Source: Tieghemiomyces parasiticus (taxonomy: Eukaryota > Kickxellomycota > Dimargaritomycetes > Dimargaritales > Dimargaritaceae). Taken from it: DNA of 64,000 nt. The DNA lies in contig JANBPT010000026.1 of the NCBI GenBank assembly GCA_027575765.1, positions 44,948-108,947 of the forward strand, in the 5' to 3' direction. This document shows positions 12,372 through 26,034 of this stretch, piece after piece. The notes beneath the pieces are model-generated. The model was not told the origin of the DNA, ran no database searches, and worked only from the letters and a program-made list of their open reading frames with translations. Position 1 is the first letter of the stretch; every line of letters begins with the position of its first letter. The position numbers and the translations under genes are program-made.

Positions 12372-15300
12372 GTTACGGGCTAGGTTGAGAGTACTACGGG
12401 GATCAGATGTCTGCTAATGCCGATTGGTAGAGGTCGGGAACACGGAGGAAAAACCAGTAGTAGGGATGAGATGGATGTCACTAGCCAACTAGCGGAGAGA
12501 CTGCGTATGGCCGAAGGGATAAAACACTTGCCACGACCACAGCTTGGAAACATCTTTTCTCCCGCCTCCAACCGCCTTGGGGCGCGATGACGTGCTGATG
12601 TCACGCTCTGCAAACCCAGGTCCAGCCTACTGGGGGCCCCAGGAGTAGCAGATGGTGGTGCCGAGTGGGCTTTCCTAGCCTGTCCCCGCACCCATCGCGC
12701 ATTGCAGCTGAGACTCAACTGGCAGGACCGACACCTTTAGGGAATCGGCAGATGAAGTGATACCACTATCGTGATGCGTACTGAGAAGGTATGGCGTAGA
12801 CCTGCCGCTTTATACGAGGCGATTAGGGCGGTGCCCATGGCTAGGTACGTACCTTTCTGCGGGATGACGGGACCGTGGACAAGATGAGCGGAGCTAGGCA
12901 GTTACGGGTAAGGTTAGAAAGGGGCCGGTATAATTATAAAACAAGCCCAGGGACAGGGGTAAGCTCGTGAGGGGAGAAGGGGCGCGCTTGGGAAGGCGGG
13001 GGTGGCAAGGGCTGTTATATCTGGTACGAAAGTCTAGACGCGGTGGAAGAGGGATGAGTAGGAGCGAGCGGAGGAGAAGGCAGATTGGGCCTACATAAAG
13101 CATGCAAGACTGGGAATAGCAAGGCGGTCTACGGGAAAAGGGCCTAATACCCTGCTGAGGGGGTATTTAAACACGACGGCGCTCAGGCATAGCAGGGCGA
13201 GGGTGATGGGCGAGAGGAGGAACCTTTACCCCCCAGTCAGACGGACCCTTCCACTTGGGGTGGACGGAGGCGGGGGGTGGAGATTGGCGACTGCTGCCTG
13301 GGACCCGGACCATCTGAAGTAGCGAGAACCCACTTCTGGTCATCTAATCCCGCCTCACCCGTACTGCCACGACCGCTCAAGGACAACTGGGATCATGCTT
13401 GCCATGGGACAACCCAGCCAACGGTATGCCTTCGGCCCTGTGGTTATTGTGTACGGCCAGCAATCTCTCATTCGAACCTCAGACGAGTGGAGAGAGGGGA
13501 TGGACGAGAAGGTCCCTTGTCAGCCACTCACCCCAGAGCGACCTGGGCGGGTTGGCGCCGGTCGGCTGGCGATCCCCCTCCCCTCAGCAGGCTCGTCTCG
13601 GACCCCTAATTAGCCGCTGTGAAGACCTGGTCATCCTAGCTGGAAGTCGATGAGACGGCAAATAGATTTCATAATCCAAACGGGAGACGCCGCCCCCGGG
13701 GTGGAAGCGAAGGGTGGAATGGAGGCCAATTAGGTTCAGCACCACTCCCACGCATGATGGCGGAGGGTCTCACCCTGTTTGCTAAGTGGTGGCCAGTCGA
13801 GCAACTACTTTCCAGCTTAACAAAGACGACCACGGCCCCTGCACGGCCGGTATCCCAGTCACCTGACTCGTGGTACGCGCTGCCGCAGGGTGCCGAAATA
13901 TTAATCGGTGCGAGAAGGAAGCGAATCCTACAGCAAAACGATGGACGGGGCGGACCCCTCCCACAGTTTACAGGATTGCCCAGATCTGCCCCACTTACGG
14001 TTGGGAGGGAGCCTCTTATGCCGACTGTCACCATTGGGCACAGGCTTTAGAGGGGGGCGACATAGCAGACGCCGCTCAAAGAAGGAACCCGGGCTTTGTG
14101 GAAGCTGGGGTCGATCCCCTTTTCGTCCCCAGTGAGACCTGCACGCTTTCGCGATATCCTTTACTTGCGTGTGGCCCTGCACCGCCTCGTCGTTTGGTCA
14201 GCAGCTCTACAATCAGTAGAGAAAAGGGTACACTCGTTACCAGCGCTCGACCCAAGTTGATGCTGGTTGCCACCGCCGAGTTGATCGGTGACGGGAGCCA
14301 GCATACCCCTCCCCTGCAGGTTCCCATGAGAACTGGGCCTAGTGGTGCAGTGCGGAGTCGGTATTGTTTACGCAGGCCTCGGGTTGCACAGAGGGTGGCG
14401 GCATTGAGTGGTAGAGCTAAAATGCTTTCAAAAGATATACCTACAGGTGCGCCGTAGGCTGGTGGTTACGGCCGGCTCTACATCAGCAATCAACCGCGGA
14501 GCCGATGCGACGTGGCCAACCTATCGGACCCAGGCTATCGTCTCCAGCTGGGACCCTACACGATCTCCATACCGTCCCTTCCGGGAATGGTCTGCAGTTG
14601 GATGGGATCGAGTTTAGGGCTGATCAATATGAACGGAATAAAAAAAAACGAAGAGCGATAGTGGGACGGGGGGCATCAACCCAACGCCACTAAGGTTTCT
14701 GCCACCTGATCTTCCTCCACCGCCGGACTTTCTGAACGGCCACCAAGCTGAACACGAGTGGTCTTATTGCCCACGACCACGGGGCTCCCTAGATTGGCCG
14801 TGCTGATAATGGGTCAGCTAATGTGCTCCATTCCTTTACCGTACCAGACACTTTGTGTTGAATTGAATCCTTCAAATGACATACACAGTGATCGACCCCA
14901 GCTCCGCCTGTCCAGATTAGCGGTTAACACGCAATACCTAAATACAGCGGCGGTGAACGACCCCGCCACTTGTGCAAGGAAGCTTTAGACCATTCAAACG
15001 CTTCCGAACCTAGAGCCCTTGACGTGCAGGTAGCCTAAAGGCCGACCATCTAGATTGCCCGCCACAACAGCGGACGAGGGAATCGCCAGAAGGCTCCTAG
15101 GCAGCCGGGATCTGGTGGCTGCTCGACTCCCCCTGGCTAATCGCCAGGTATATACATATCATTTTGGGGCCTGGACGTCGACATGGTTTACTCTAGACCT
15201 AACCAAAGGTGGGCAATGGGCATTCTGTCGAGCTCCGCTACTCCCATGATGAGGACAGTAAGCCATTAAGAGGTATCGATTCCATAGGCAGGCCCTGGAC

Positions 15301-15618
15301 AGGGCCGCTGTGACTGGCCAGGTTCGGCCTACTCACGGCCAGTGTGCCGCAGCAGTTTAGGTGGTCGCCGTCCTGTCAATTGGTACGTACTGCCGCTATT
15401 TTCCACGCACATGGTAAAGCAACGGAATTACCAGCCAACCACACTAGGTAGGAGAGAAGTAGGGGCGCAGGCTTGCAGCGCCGAACCATACCGAATCTTT
15501 GCAGCAGCCTGGTTACGTAGGTCCTCTGCTACTAATCTCCTCATGACCCAATAGGCACATTGATTCTCGACCCTAACCCATCTTTAATACTTTGTATCCC
15601 CTGACTGTGCCATTTACC
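12372..15618. other. Long intergenic stretch, no gene recognised
   Basis: 3.2 kb. The 13.3-14.5 kb part is GC-rich with many overlapping ORFs, the longest (13870-14457, plus) having no ATG until about codon 131. None shows a domain. Short palindromes such as ACTGGCC...GGCCAGT occur near 15320. Confidence 0.5.
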
Positions 15619-16326
15619 ATGACCCGCCTTATCCGCACCGTCACCGGCTGCCTACATTTGGCGACCCGGTCTTATTCGTCGCCCCGGGTCGGGCTGTCAA
15701 GCATGCACGTTCTGACTCGCATTCCTGGACCATGGGCCCCGACCTCGGTCCCTTGGCAAACAAGTCTGACACCCCTCCACGGGTTGATCCGATTTGCCAC
15801 CACCATCGTCCAACCCAAGCTAAATTCCGACGGCCAGCCCATGCAGATCAATTTAACCGAGCGGGCCGGCGAGGTAAGTCATGTAGCCGCAGCACGCTCA
15901 ATAGCCAGGCCCCCTGGGGCGACCGCCATCCGAGTCTGCGCTGGACCGCAGCACGTCTGATAAAGCCCCGGTTTCTAACCAACCACTTCGTCTCCCCCTG
16001 CACATCATAATCAATACTCGTAGCAACTAACCAAGGTCGCCAAGGACCAGAATAAACCAGACCTGATGCTGCGGGTTGTCGTCGAGTCGGGTGGGTGCTA
16101 TGGCTTCCAGTACAAGTTCAAGTTGACCACCGAAACCACCGATGAGGATGCCGTGTTTGAGAACGCTGGCGGCCGCCTGGTCATTGACGACGTTTCGCTG
16201 TCTCTCCTAGAGGGTGCTACCATCGATTACGTGACCGAACTCATCGGGTCGTCATTCCAAGTCGTCAAGATCCCTAAATCCTCGTCAGGTTGTGGCTGCG
16301 GGACCTCCTTCGATATCCAGTTGTAG
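15619..16326 (+). CDS. ISA2: Mitochondrial iron-sulfur assembly protein ISA2
   Basis: A-type Fe-S scaffold/carrier that works with ISA1 and IBA57 to build 4Fe-4S clusters in the mitochondrial matrix. Exons are 15619-15873 and 16024-16326 (185 aa). The ATG at 15619 sits in TTACCATGA, and the N-terminus is Arg/Ser-rich without acidic residues, as expected for a matrix presequence. The mature domain begins at INLTERAGE and continues across the intron with QLTKVAKD. It carries the three cluster-binding cysteines: one in ESGGCYGFQY and two in the C-terminal SGCGCGTSF. An alternative acceptor 12 nt downstream (16035) would drop four residues; the TAG at 16021-16023 is preferred because the retained residues fill the family helix. 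GGCxGFQY is the ISA2-type signature, distinguishing it from ISA1. Confidence 0.9.
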
Positions 16327-19300
16327 TGGCCAGTTTCGACCCCTGGATCTGTGTACGATGGCCCTTAGCCCATCGCCTTGCCTTTCTTTCTTTGTTAGCT
16401 TTTGAAGTATGCGTGTATTATGTCGCAGTGTCCCATCTGGTTTGCAGGTAATTGCCAATGTCACGTGGCTGGAGGTGGTTAGCTTCCATGCACGCCACCG
16501 ATTATAATAAGGACACCAAAGCTGGTGGTGCTAGGCTTTATGCCTGCGCGTGCCCTTCAAGCCGGTCGCGTCCTATCTTGCAATGCATTTCGCACAGTCT
16601 GTATTGTCTTCCCCTCGTCTTGTAGCGTGGGGTGTGGTCCGAGGAGGAGGGTAGATGAAGAGAAGGCTGAGGGAAAGATGCTTGGCGAGAAGGCCCAGGT
16701 GAAAAAAGGGCATACAAGGGTCGTGAGTGCCGCAAACAAAATAGGCGACAGTGTCGCGCCTTTTTTTTCAAATCCCAAACAGGCAACACTAAGGCTCACT
16801 TACAAGGCGCAGTGCTCGCTGCCACACCTGCAGCCCAATCTCCCTCCAGATACTTTAACTGGGAATGGACGGAAGTTGTCTGTGCAATCACAGAATCTGT
16901 GCTAAACGCCCTCAACCTTAAAATCGGCTCGCCTCCCGCCCTCAACCTACTGCACTCTCCCGATAATTCTACTCCAAGCGCTGAACGGAGAGGCTACCTT
17001 CTATTGACTACCTTCTAGTGGATCATAGTGAGGTTGCTTGCCGGAAGCACATTTGCTTTCCTATATTGGGTCCCGGATTATCACGTCCAGTTTACATGCC
17101 ACTCTCATATACGGCCCCTCATTCATCACTTAGGTATACGAAAACCGCAAAAGTTCGAAAATAAAGTCGATATATACAGTACTTCAAAAAAGTCGTATGA
17201 ATTTTGCATTTAGTTCCATTCCCTGTCCACCCCACCGTATATTCCACTAGATCATAGGTATGCTTTATTCAGGTGGTGTTGGTGGCATTGCCTTGGAGGG
17301 AAAATCGAGGGATATTTTGGTGTGCAAAAGTGAAGCGAGGTACATAATATATTCAGGAGATGACTACGCACAACCGCGACTATCCAACCTAATGATACCT
17401 TGGCAAGAAAAAGACACCCTCATCCTGCTAATTAATAGCGTAGGCACACCTTTCGTATTCGTCGATAATTGGCGAAGATGTAGACGTTTGAAATCTTCAA
17501 ACGACTTACCCGGGCTAAGGTTGCTCAAACCAGCGGCCACTGAATCTAATACCTTCCCAATCACACCATCAAATGCACTTAATAGAGTCATTGAATGCAC
17601 TCCAACAGATAAACCTGACGTGGGGTATTAAACCGCAGGGCGCAGTAGCAGCCTTAACCAATAGCTATCCTATAACAATTACTGTCTCTTGGTGATCAGT
17701 TACATATTTTACCCACCAGTTTCGCCTTGAATTTATACACTTCTACAGACTATCTACACGTGACCAATGGTGGTCCTTGTCCTGGCTAGTCTCCCGTACC
17801 TCTCACTATAATCGCTCTTCCGACCAATGGCGGAAATACCCCAGGGTGCCAACTGGTCCTCTTACATTCGGCACCCACTACTAGTCGACACCTGGTTCCA
17901 CATTTACATGGACCACAGGCCAACCAAGTTTTTAGACAATCCAAAGCCCCTTCACCATCGATAAGGCGTCCCACCGCCAACCTTAAATAGAGTACCTTCA
18001 CGCACACAACCGGTCCACCAGTTTTACCCATCTCTTTAATACCTCGATTCCCACATGGCAAGTGAGGTACCCAAGGGCCGCAGTTCAATGAAATCAGAGG
18101 CTTGACCGATAAGAAAAGTATAGGATGATGTTTAATATCGAGCCCCGGTGAGTAATTCTCTGATATTTAAGTGTTGCGGACACAAGCCTTCTTCTAACCT
18201 GGCGGAGCATAGGATGTAGGGTATAATGTAAAAGGCGTTTAGAGGGCCGTATGTGGGGCATAAGGGAAGAACAGCCCGTTGCAGGGCTGATGGTCAATTG
18301 GAAGCGCAGGGAGGGACATCGTAAATCCACATGGCAAGTGAGACATGGGAGAGTCAGGTGGTGGCGGCAGTATTGAGTACAGCATTCATCACGATGAGAA
18401 CATTTAGTAAGGGGGAGCGATGGGATTTTTGAAGTTAATATGGTGGAGAGGTAAAACGATAAACCGTAATGCGGGGAATGACCCAATCCCAGGATAGTTT
18501 ATCCGGTAAATGTGGTGATCAGAAATTCAGCCTCAGCTGTAGTATGACCCTCACCGCACCACAACTACATCCTGGCGTCCGACAAAAGCGCTCCCCTACT
18601 CTCTATACTTAATTAGCCCACTCAACTAGCATTTTGCACAATTCTAATATGTTTCATTTATTCTCATAAGTTGTGTTATCACCAATATTCGGTGCTATAG
18701 CTTTATTGGTATTCCTTACCCATCCACTAGGGCATCGATTAAGTCTTCTCTTCCTTTCCCTTACCCCTCTTGCTCGTAATGGCCTCAGTTAGTACTTCCT
18801 TCCGCCATTATCTCCTTGCATCGTAGACTCAGAAACTATATACATAAAAGACAGTCCAAAGTATACCTTGATTGAGGGAGTGTCTCATATACACACTTCC
18901 ACCAACCCCTCAGATTTATTAATAAACACTCGACTCTAAGCCTAATCCCTTATCACCCCCATTTAGAACCATCCCATTAAAATCTGGAGGGCTCAGGCAC
19001 TGGTGTTCTATATCTAACCTAGAAGTCCGTAAGACAAGGTATCAAACTAAAAATCTTTTGGAACACATGTGCACAGTGTAATATCCTGAGGTTCGTTTCC
19101 TAATGACATTAGGCCCATGGAGTCATGTATATCCGTATTGAACCCGTAGCCATACTTCTCATACTGCTGTAAATATTGTCCTTTATAGGGACGTGGAGAT
19201 ACACAGCTATTTGATAGCATCGACATCCAAGAGCCAGTGTCTGCCGAAACCCTGCAAGCCGCAGCGACGCCTTTACAGGAACGACCCCGTCCTCCGTAGC

Positions 19301-20306
19301 ACTGGCGATTGGCCGAGCCAAGTGATGTCCGAAAACTTTTCATGACTAACTACCGAGCCCCTGACCAAGGACTGACCCCCACACATCCCCCGACTATATA
19401 AGCCAACGAACCTAACCACCAATGCTATCGTTACCTTCTACTGCTTTCTAAGCTTGTGCAGGTTGCAGTAAACCACCCCTCGGGGTCCCGGATTACCACT
19501 GATAGGTTCTCTATAGAGCTTACTGACAGCCAGAGCCCCTGGCGGGTACATTTGGAGACCAGCTTCCTTGTGTACTCCCCCAAGACCGGTGGCTATTTAC
19601 TGGTCACCATATTCACCAGCGACGCGGCCTGAACCGATCCTGGCAAGCCAACTTCAGCTGCCCCAGCTTCAGGCGTAATATGCTACAAGTGGCTAAACAT
19701 TACTCTAAGTGCACTGAAACTGTCAGGAAATTGAGACCCACTAGGCTCTACCCTTATGACCTCAAATCATGTTGGGTTAGAAGGCTGGGCCTAATTTGTT
19801 CATAAATTCATATCAATGACGGGTATTTGAAATGTACTTAGACGTTAACGAGACCACGCACTGTTTAGGCTATCGGAGGATTAGCCCGTGATCTGGAGCG
19901 CCGCATGAGCCCGATACCAGTTGGGCCCTGCGGCACCATTGTCCGCCCATAGTTGCACAGGGGCCTCGTAAATCGTATGGCGTGGGCCGACCTGATTCGT
20001 CTGGTAACGCGGCTGATCAGCATTGCCCGAGAAGGGCAGCGATATAGGTACATCTAGTGGCCTGACCTGAGAGAGGGAGGGAGTAGCAGGGTCGGGGTGA
20101 TTTTCCAACCGGAGTGACGGCTGCAGAGCCTAGTGCGCGAGGTGGGCTACAGTCTGTTCACCAGGCTTCACTCCCTCCCTTTCTTCTCACCGTGCCATCT
20201 CCACTTTATTTGACGGCCTGGCTGCAATATGACCTGAGCCTCTAGCCCTTCCCTGCCACTACGCTACCCTGCATCCAGCTTCTCCGCACTCTACGCATTT
20301 ATAACC
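16327..20306. other. Long A+T-richer intergenic stretch, no gene recognised
   Basis: 4 kb with scattered short ORFs. The longest are 17260-17631 (plus, 123 codons) and 19047-19343 (minus, 98 codons, Cys-containing, with CTATATAAG about 50 bp upstream). Neither has a recognisable domain or a spliced partner, so neither is called as a gene. A short repeat related to 4752-4797 lies at 17757-17806. Confidence 0.5.
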
Positions 20307-21437
20307 ATGTCCTTGGTTAACATGTGGGCCAGCCTCGTTGGCTGGGCCTTCCTTCCGGACCTTGTCACCAACTTCTTGCAGAGCCAATACTACAAGCTCT
20401 GGTACGAGCCAGCTACTACGCCTCGCCCGGGGGAATCGCGACACCGGGAACACCGTCGGTGGTTTTATACGTTGGTCATCGCCACCTACCTGGCGTACAC
20501 CGTCACCCAAACCATGGTCAGCCTTCCGCCCAACTATTACAAGACCCTGGCCGTGGCCCCGTCCGCCTTCCGTCCCAAGGAACTCCGCAGCCACTTCCGC
20601 AAATTATCGCTGCAGTACCACCCGGACAAGACTACCGTCACTCTTGACAACACCACGAACGACCATGAGGGCCACATGATTCATCTTCGCAACGCCTATG
20701 AGGCCCTCAACGATCCCATCCAGCGATTCGGGTATGAGCTCGTGGGTAACGAGTACCGGGAGTGCAGCCAGTGCACCACCGCCGGGGACTATCTGCACAG
20801 GGCGCGGTCCAATCTCATTGGTAGCGCCATCGGGTCTGGCATCGTTCTAGTGATCTTCCACTTTATCAATCGGAACCAGTTCGGCCGGGTACTACGCGTG
20901 CTAGGCGTGCTGGCCCTGGCCACATTCGAACTGTACCTCCTCACCCACACCTCAGTGCCATTGCCCAACTCCCATCCGGCCGTTACGGACGGGCCTCTCT
21001 TCGTGGGAGGTCAGTCCCCAGTCTCCCCGGCCCCGGCTCTGCTGCACGCTCTGCGCGGGTGGTACGGCCTGACCACTTTGACCCTTTTTGAACTTAGTAT
21101 CGTCCTCCACCAGCTATACTGGACCTTTGTCATGGCGCTGTCCCAGCTCGGCCCCGTTTGGTTCCCGTCTCACGACGAGCAGCACCGCCAGCTCCTCCAG
21201 CAATGTCGGGTGTTATCCGAGGCCGTGCTCCGGGAAACCACGCGGCTGTTCCTAGGCTCCTTTGCTCCGTTTCGCGACCCCCAGCCCCGCGCCGAACTCC
21301 GCCGCGAGATGGGTAATCTGGCCGTGGAATCACTGATCTTGCGTGACCCCAAGCTGGCCGAAGCGCTCGACAAGGCCTACCAGCGACTGGACAGCCCGGC
21401 CGGAGAGCCGACAGCGGACCGGGGCCAAAGTTCGTAA
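20307..21437 (+). CDS. Multi-pass membrane J-domain (DnaJ) protein
   Basis: Single-exon gene of 376 aa starting at ATG 20307 (ATAACCATG). A predicted membrane helix (about 52-73) precedes a J domain at about 74-146. The J domain has the Hsp70-stimulating HPD tripeptide at 105-107 (QYHPDK), flanked by YYKTLAVAPSA and the LRNAYEALNDP helix. Two more hydrophobic helices follow at about 169-188 and 195-214, and another near the YGLTTLTLFEL segment. The layout suggests an ER or other endomembrane co-chaperone that recruits an Hsp70 to the membrane. It lacks the zinc-finger and Gly/Phe regions of class A/B DnaJ proteins. The specific orthologue is not identified. It converges with METTL5, with about 200 bp between the stop codons. 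Confidence 0.85.
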   Translation: MSLVNMWASLVGWAFLPDLVTNFLQSQYYKLWYEPATTPRPGESRHREHRRWFYTLVIATYLAYTVTQTMVSLPPNYYKTLAVAPSAFRPKELRSHFRKLSLQYHPDKTTVTLDNTTNDHEGHMIHLRNAYEALNDPIQRFGYELVGNEYRECSQCTTAGDYLHRARSNLIGSAIGSGIVLVIFHFINRNQFGRVLRVLGVLALATFELYLLTHTSVPLPNSHPAVTDGPLFVGGQSPVSPAPALLHALRGWYGLTTLTLFELSIVLHQLYWTFVMALSQLGPVWFPSHDEQHRQLLQQCRVLSEAVLRETTRLFLGSFAPFRDPQPRAELRREMGNLAVESLILRDPKLAEALDKAYQRLDSPAGEPTADRGQSS

Positions 21438-21640
21438 CGTGGCCCAAAGTAGGTGGAACCCCTTGCTCTCCCCCCCCCCTCACCTCCAACTTTCTCAAAC
21501 AGGGACCAATATCCTTAACTACCCAAAGCGTATTATCCATTCCAGGGTTTCAGTGGTTGTAACAGTTTGTAATCGTTTATAAATATCATTCAGGATTGGC
21601 CTGTAATGCGAATGGTTGGATGGCTGAACTGGACAAGGCA

Positions 21641-22651
<1,011 letters not shown>

Positions 22652-23507
22652 GGCGAAACGAGTCGAAAATATGGGTAGACGGCGAAAGAAGTCGACGACG
22701 AGACGGCGCGGGACGATCGCAGAATACTTGGAGAAGTTGGCATTCCAATGACGCTCGATTCGGAGGTGCGGACCAAGGGAGCTAGCTTCCCGGCCCAATT
22801 AGAAACCTAAACATGTAGGGGGACTGTGGAGTTTTTTAGGGTGACAATGATGACCCATACCAACTTCCACTTGCCTTTCCCACGACACGGGGCTGTACTT
22901 TGTCTGGGCGATAATGAGGTGGTAGACGACTAGTGCTCTTGGACTAGAAATGAAAGCACCAAGTGCTCCTATGACCTCTGATCCAAATGAACACCACTGG
23001 CGGAGTTCTGTTTTGAGCGCCGTGACGATGGCATTTGTAACTTATGCTGCATTAGCTGTCATTACAAGGTAAAAATTTTGGGAGTCCACCACGAGATGGG
23101 TACCGCAACCACCTTACGTTCACTTTATTAAATCGGTTGAGCAGACTTTCACTTCCTAGATCTAGCGAGGTAACGTTCTCAACACCGCCAAATGGCCGCA
23201 TCTTGTCCCACAGTATAGGCCGCTCTCACCGGCCTGCCGAAACTCAATCGGCACAGACCCTATTATGTACCCCCACCTTCACTTAAACAAAGAAGGGCCT
23301 GCTATTGCGCTGGTAGCTCACCCCCTTTCCCGGAGCCTTCCCCCTGTAAATGCACGTGCACCACCATTGATGCTGCCTATGGTCGCATGAAATACCGTCC
23401 GTTATCTACTGCCTGTCTCTGGGTACAGCTATCCCAGGTACCCACCACATTGGCCAAGCATTATAGGTGATTCAATAAATTTTAAGACAATCAAATTTAT
23501 ATGACGT
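22652..23507. other. Intergenic, no gene recognised
   Basis: About 850 bp between the METTL5 start and the mariner relic. No ORF over 60 codons outside the METTL5 antisense and no RNA gene seen. Confidence 0.55.
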
Positions 23508-24447
23508 TTATTTATAATAATTACCACTACTCTGTACCACTCGGTGAGCCCTGATAATCAAACTCTCAAAACAGGCTCTATAATCATTAGGCTGCAGACT
23601 GGCTAGCTCCGATTGCCAGGCGTCCATGACCGCCTCCACTGTACTGAACTGTTTACCCCTCAGCCGCTGTTTGATATCCCTGAACAGTCAGAAGTCGCGG
23701 GGAGCCAGATCAGGACTGTAGGGAGGGGCTGACTGAAGTTTGACTCTGGTGTCAGAAATGTAGGTCTGGGTAGCCTCGGCACAATGTGATGGTGCATTAT
23801 CATGGTAGAGTCATGGAGGATGGTCCAGACTTCCACGTGCCTCCACCCAGGCCTGGACCATGGGCTTTAGCCCGTACTCTACATAGAGTTCGGCGGAGAC
23901 CTTGACACCCAGGGGGCTTGGCACTCAGGTGTAATAGGCCACGCCTGGTGAAAGATATGGTCAGCCTTACCTTGGGTGGGGTAGGGCCTCAAAAGGCCTC
24001 AGTTGGGACAGGACCACCTTTAGGGCACCACCTCCGGCGATTGGAGCCAGCAGAAGGGATCATAAAGGTACATCCAAGTCTCGTCACCTGTGATGATGGA
24101 GTCCAGCAGGTAGTCACTGGCACCACCAAATTTCTCCAGATAGTAATGATAAATGAGGACCCATACACCACGTCTGATTAACTTAGGGCGGAGTGGAGGA
24201 GGGGGTTTGAAAAGTTGACATGATGGATGGTTAAAAAAGCAAGCTGTGAAGTCAAAAATGGTTCAATCCTGGAGTGGTTTATACTAATCAACTCGGCATC
24301 AATCATTCTCCAAGTTTTTATCTGAACCACTGCGGTCCGGGACCTCCAGTATAAAATTATTCGATAATTTTAGTTCACCTATATATCCACTCTTATGGAT
24401 TCGTGACCCGGGTTTCTGCGTTCGTATTGGCACACCCTGTATATTGG
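23508..24447 (-). mobile_element. Decayed mariner-type DNA transposon
   Basis: Minus-strand relic of a D,D34D mariner transposase. The three catalytic blocks are visible in order: GDETWMYLYDP near 24075, HDNAPSHC near 23790 and YSPDLAPRDF near 23695. The C-terminal tail ends at a TAA at 23508. An in-frame TGA follows APRDF where mariner transposases usually have Trp; frames also shift between the first two blocks, and most of the N-terminal half is missing. A candidate start (ATG 24221) lies about 220 bp inside a TACAGGGTGTGCC-like end at 24435-24447, which resembles a mariner terminal repeat. No matching left end was found. It is inactive; the same family left pieces at 60680-61740. Confidence 0.85.
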
Positions 24448-24882
24448 CCCACGTCGTTTCATTTAAAGGCCATAGAACTGGCCAAATCGGCATACTGGGA
24501 AACTTAGATATGTATCTGAAAGTTGACCCCCTAGTTTGAACCACCGCCAAATTCCTGCGATCGAGGTGGGTGCCGGCGGTACTTGAGTATAATTTGGTGG
24601 GTGCAGTAACTGTTGCAGCTGTGGGGCTGGTGGAAGTAAACCCCTCCAGTACAGACCAATCAATCCACACGCTCATCCCTAACTCTATTTAGAAACGGCT
24701 GGGCTTGCTGTCCCACGACACGCCTACTAAACCAGCCTGCACCCTCTCCCGCTTCACCGGGGTTATCCAACCGACCCTGACGCGTGATTCATCGCGCACT
24801 TTGGACTTGCCTCGGAAAACATGGCGAGCCTTTACAAATATAAACTTTACTGCGCGGGACTTTGACATCAGGCCTGGTATTA

Positions 24883-25104
24883 ATGAAACCGCTGTTTGGA
24901 TGCATAGTCCAGCGCATGCTCGATGACCAACTGACGATACTGGACAAGGTTGCGAAGGAAATAAAAACATTGTGTAGTCCCTTTGCTTTTGACGACGTGG
25001 GCCTTGTAGTAGGGGTCCTGGTCACATCTCCTGGGTATTATTTTGAATACTGGGGTGAGTGCCTACCTGTTTGTACTGATCAACCCGCAGTAATGCTTAG
25101 TTAG
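24883..25104 (+). CDS. Small orphan ORF, doubtful
   Basis: 73 codons from the ATG at 24883. The first ~57 residues have a plausible composition (DDQLTILDKVAKEIK, then a hydrophobic VGLVVGVLV stretch) and are followed by a good GTGAGT donor, so it could be one exon of a spliced gene. No family, partner exon or promoter was recognised. It may be chance. Confidence 0.2.
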   Translation: MKPLFGCIVQRMLDDQLTILDKVAKEIKTLCSPFAFDDVGLVVGVLVTSPGYYFEYWGECLPVCTDQPAVMLS

Positions 25105-25460
25105 GTCATGACCCGCAGTGGCCTTTCTGAATCGGTCAAAAAAAAGAACACTGCTCCCTGACACGCAACTATAGGGGCCTCTATAATTGTTATCGGGCTC
25201 TGAGCGCCAAGGCCTCAGGTGGGGTGATACACACAATACCCACACGGCCTGACGCAACCGGTGATGGTCCTTATTAGCTAACGGGTGGCCATTTTATTGT
25301 ATACGTATTTAGGGTGCACAGGCAACCAGATCGCTTTCCCGCCAGAGGCCCCAAGCAGATCCAGGATCCACAAAAGAGATAAAGTGATGACAGGCCGCAG
25401 AGGATTCGGGCCCGTAGCGGTGCCTGGTGCCTCAGCCAACCCACACGACAACGACAACCT

Positions 25461-26034
<574 letters not shown>

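Noticed and set aside
13870..14457. 195-codon plus-strand open frame
   Set aside because: It starts with GTG, has no ATG until about codon 131, no domain and lies in GC-rich DNA where chance ORFs are long.
19047..19400. 98-codon Cys-containing minus-strand ORF with a TATA box 50 bp upstream
   Set aside because: No signal peptide, family match or second copy; the TATA is palindromic enough to serve either strand, so the case is too weak.
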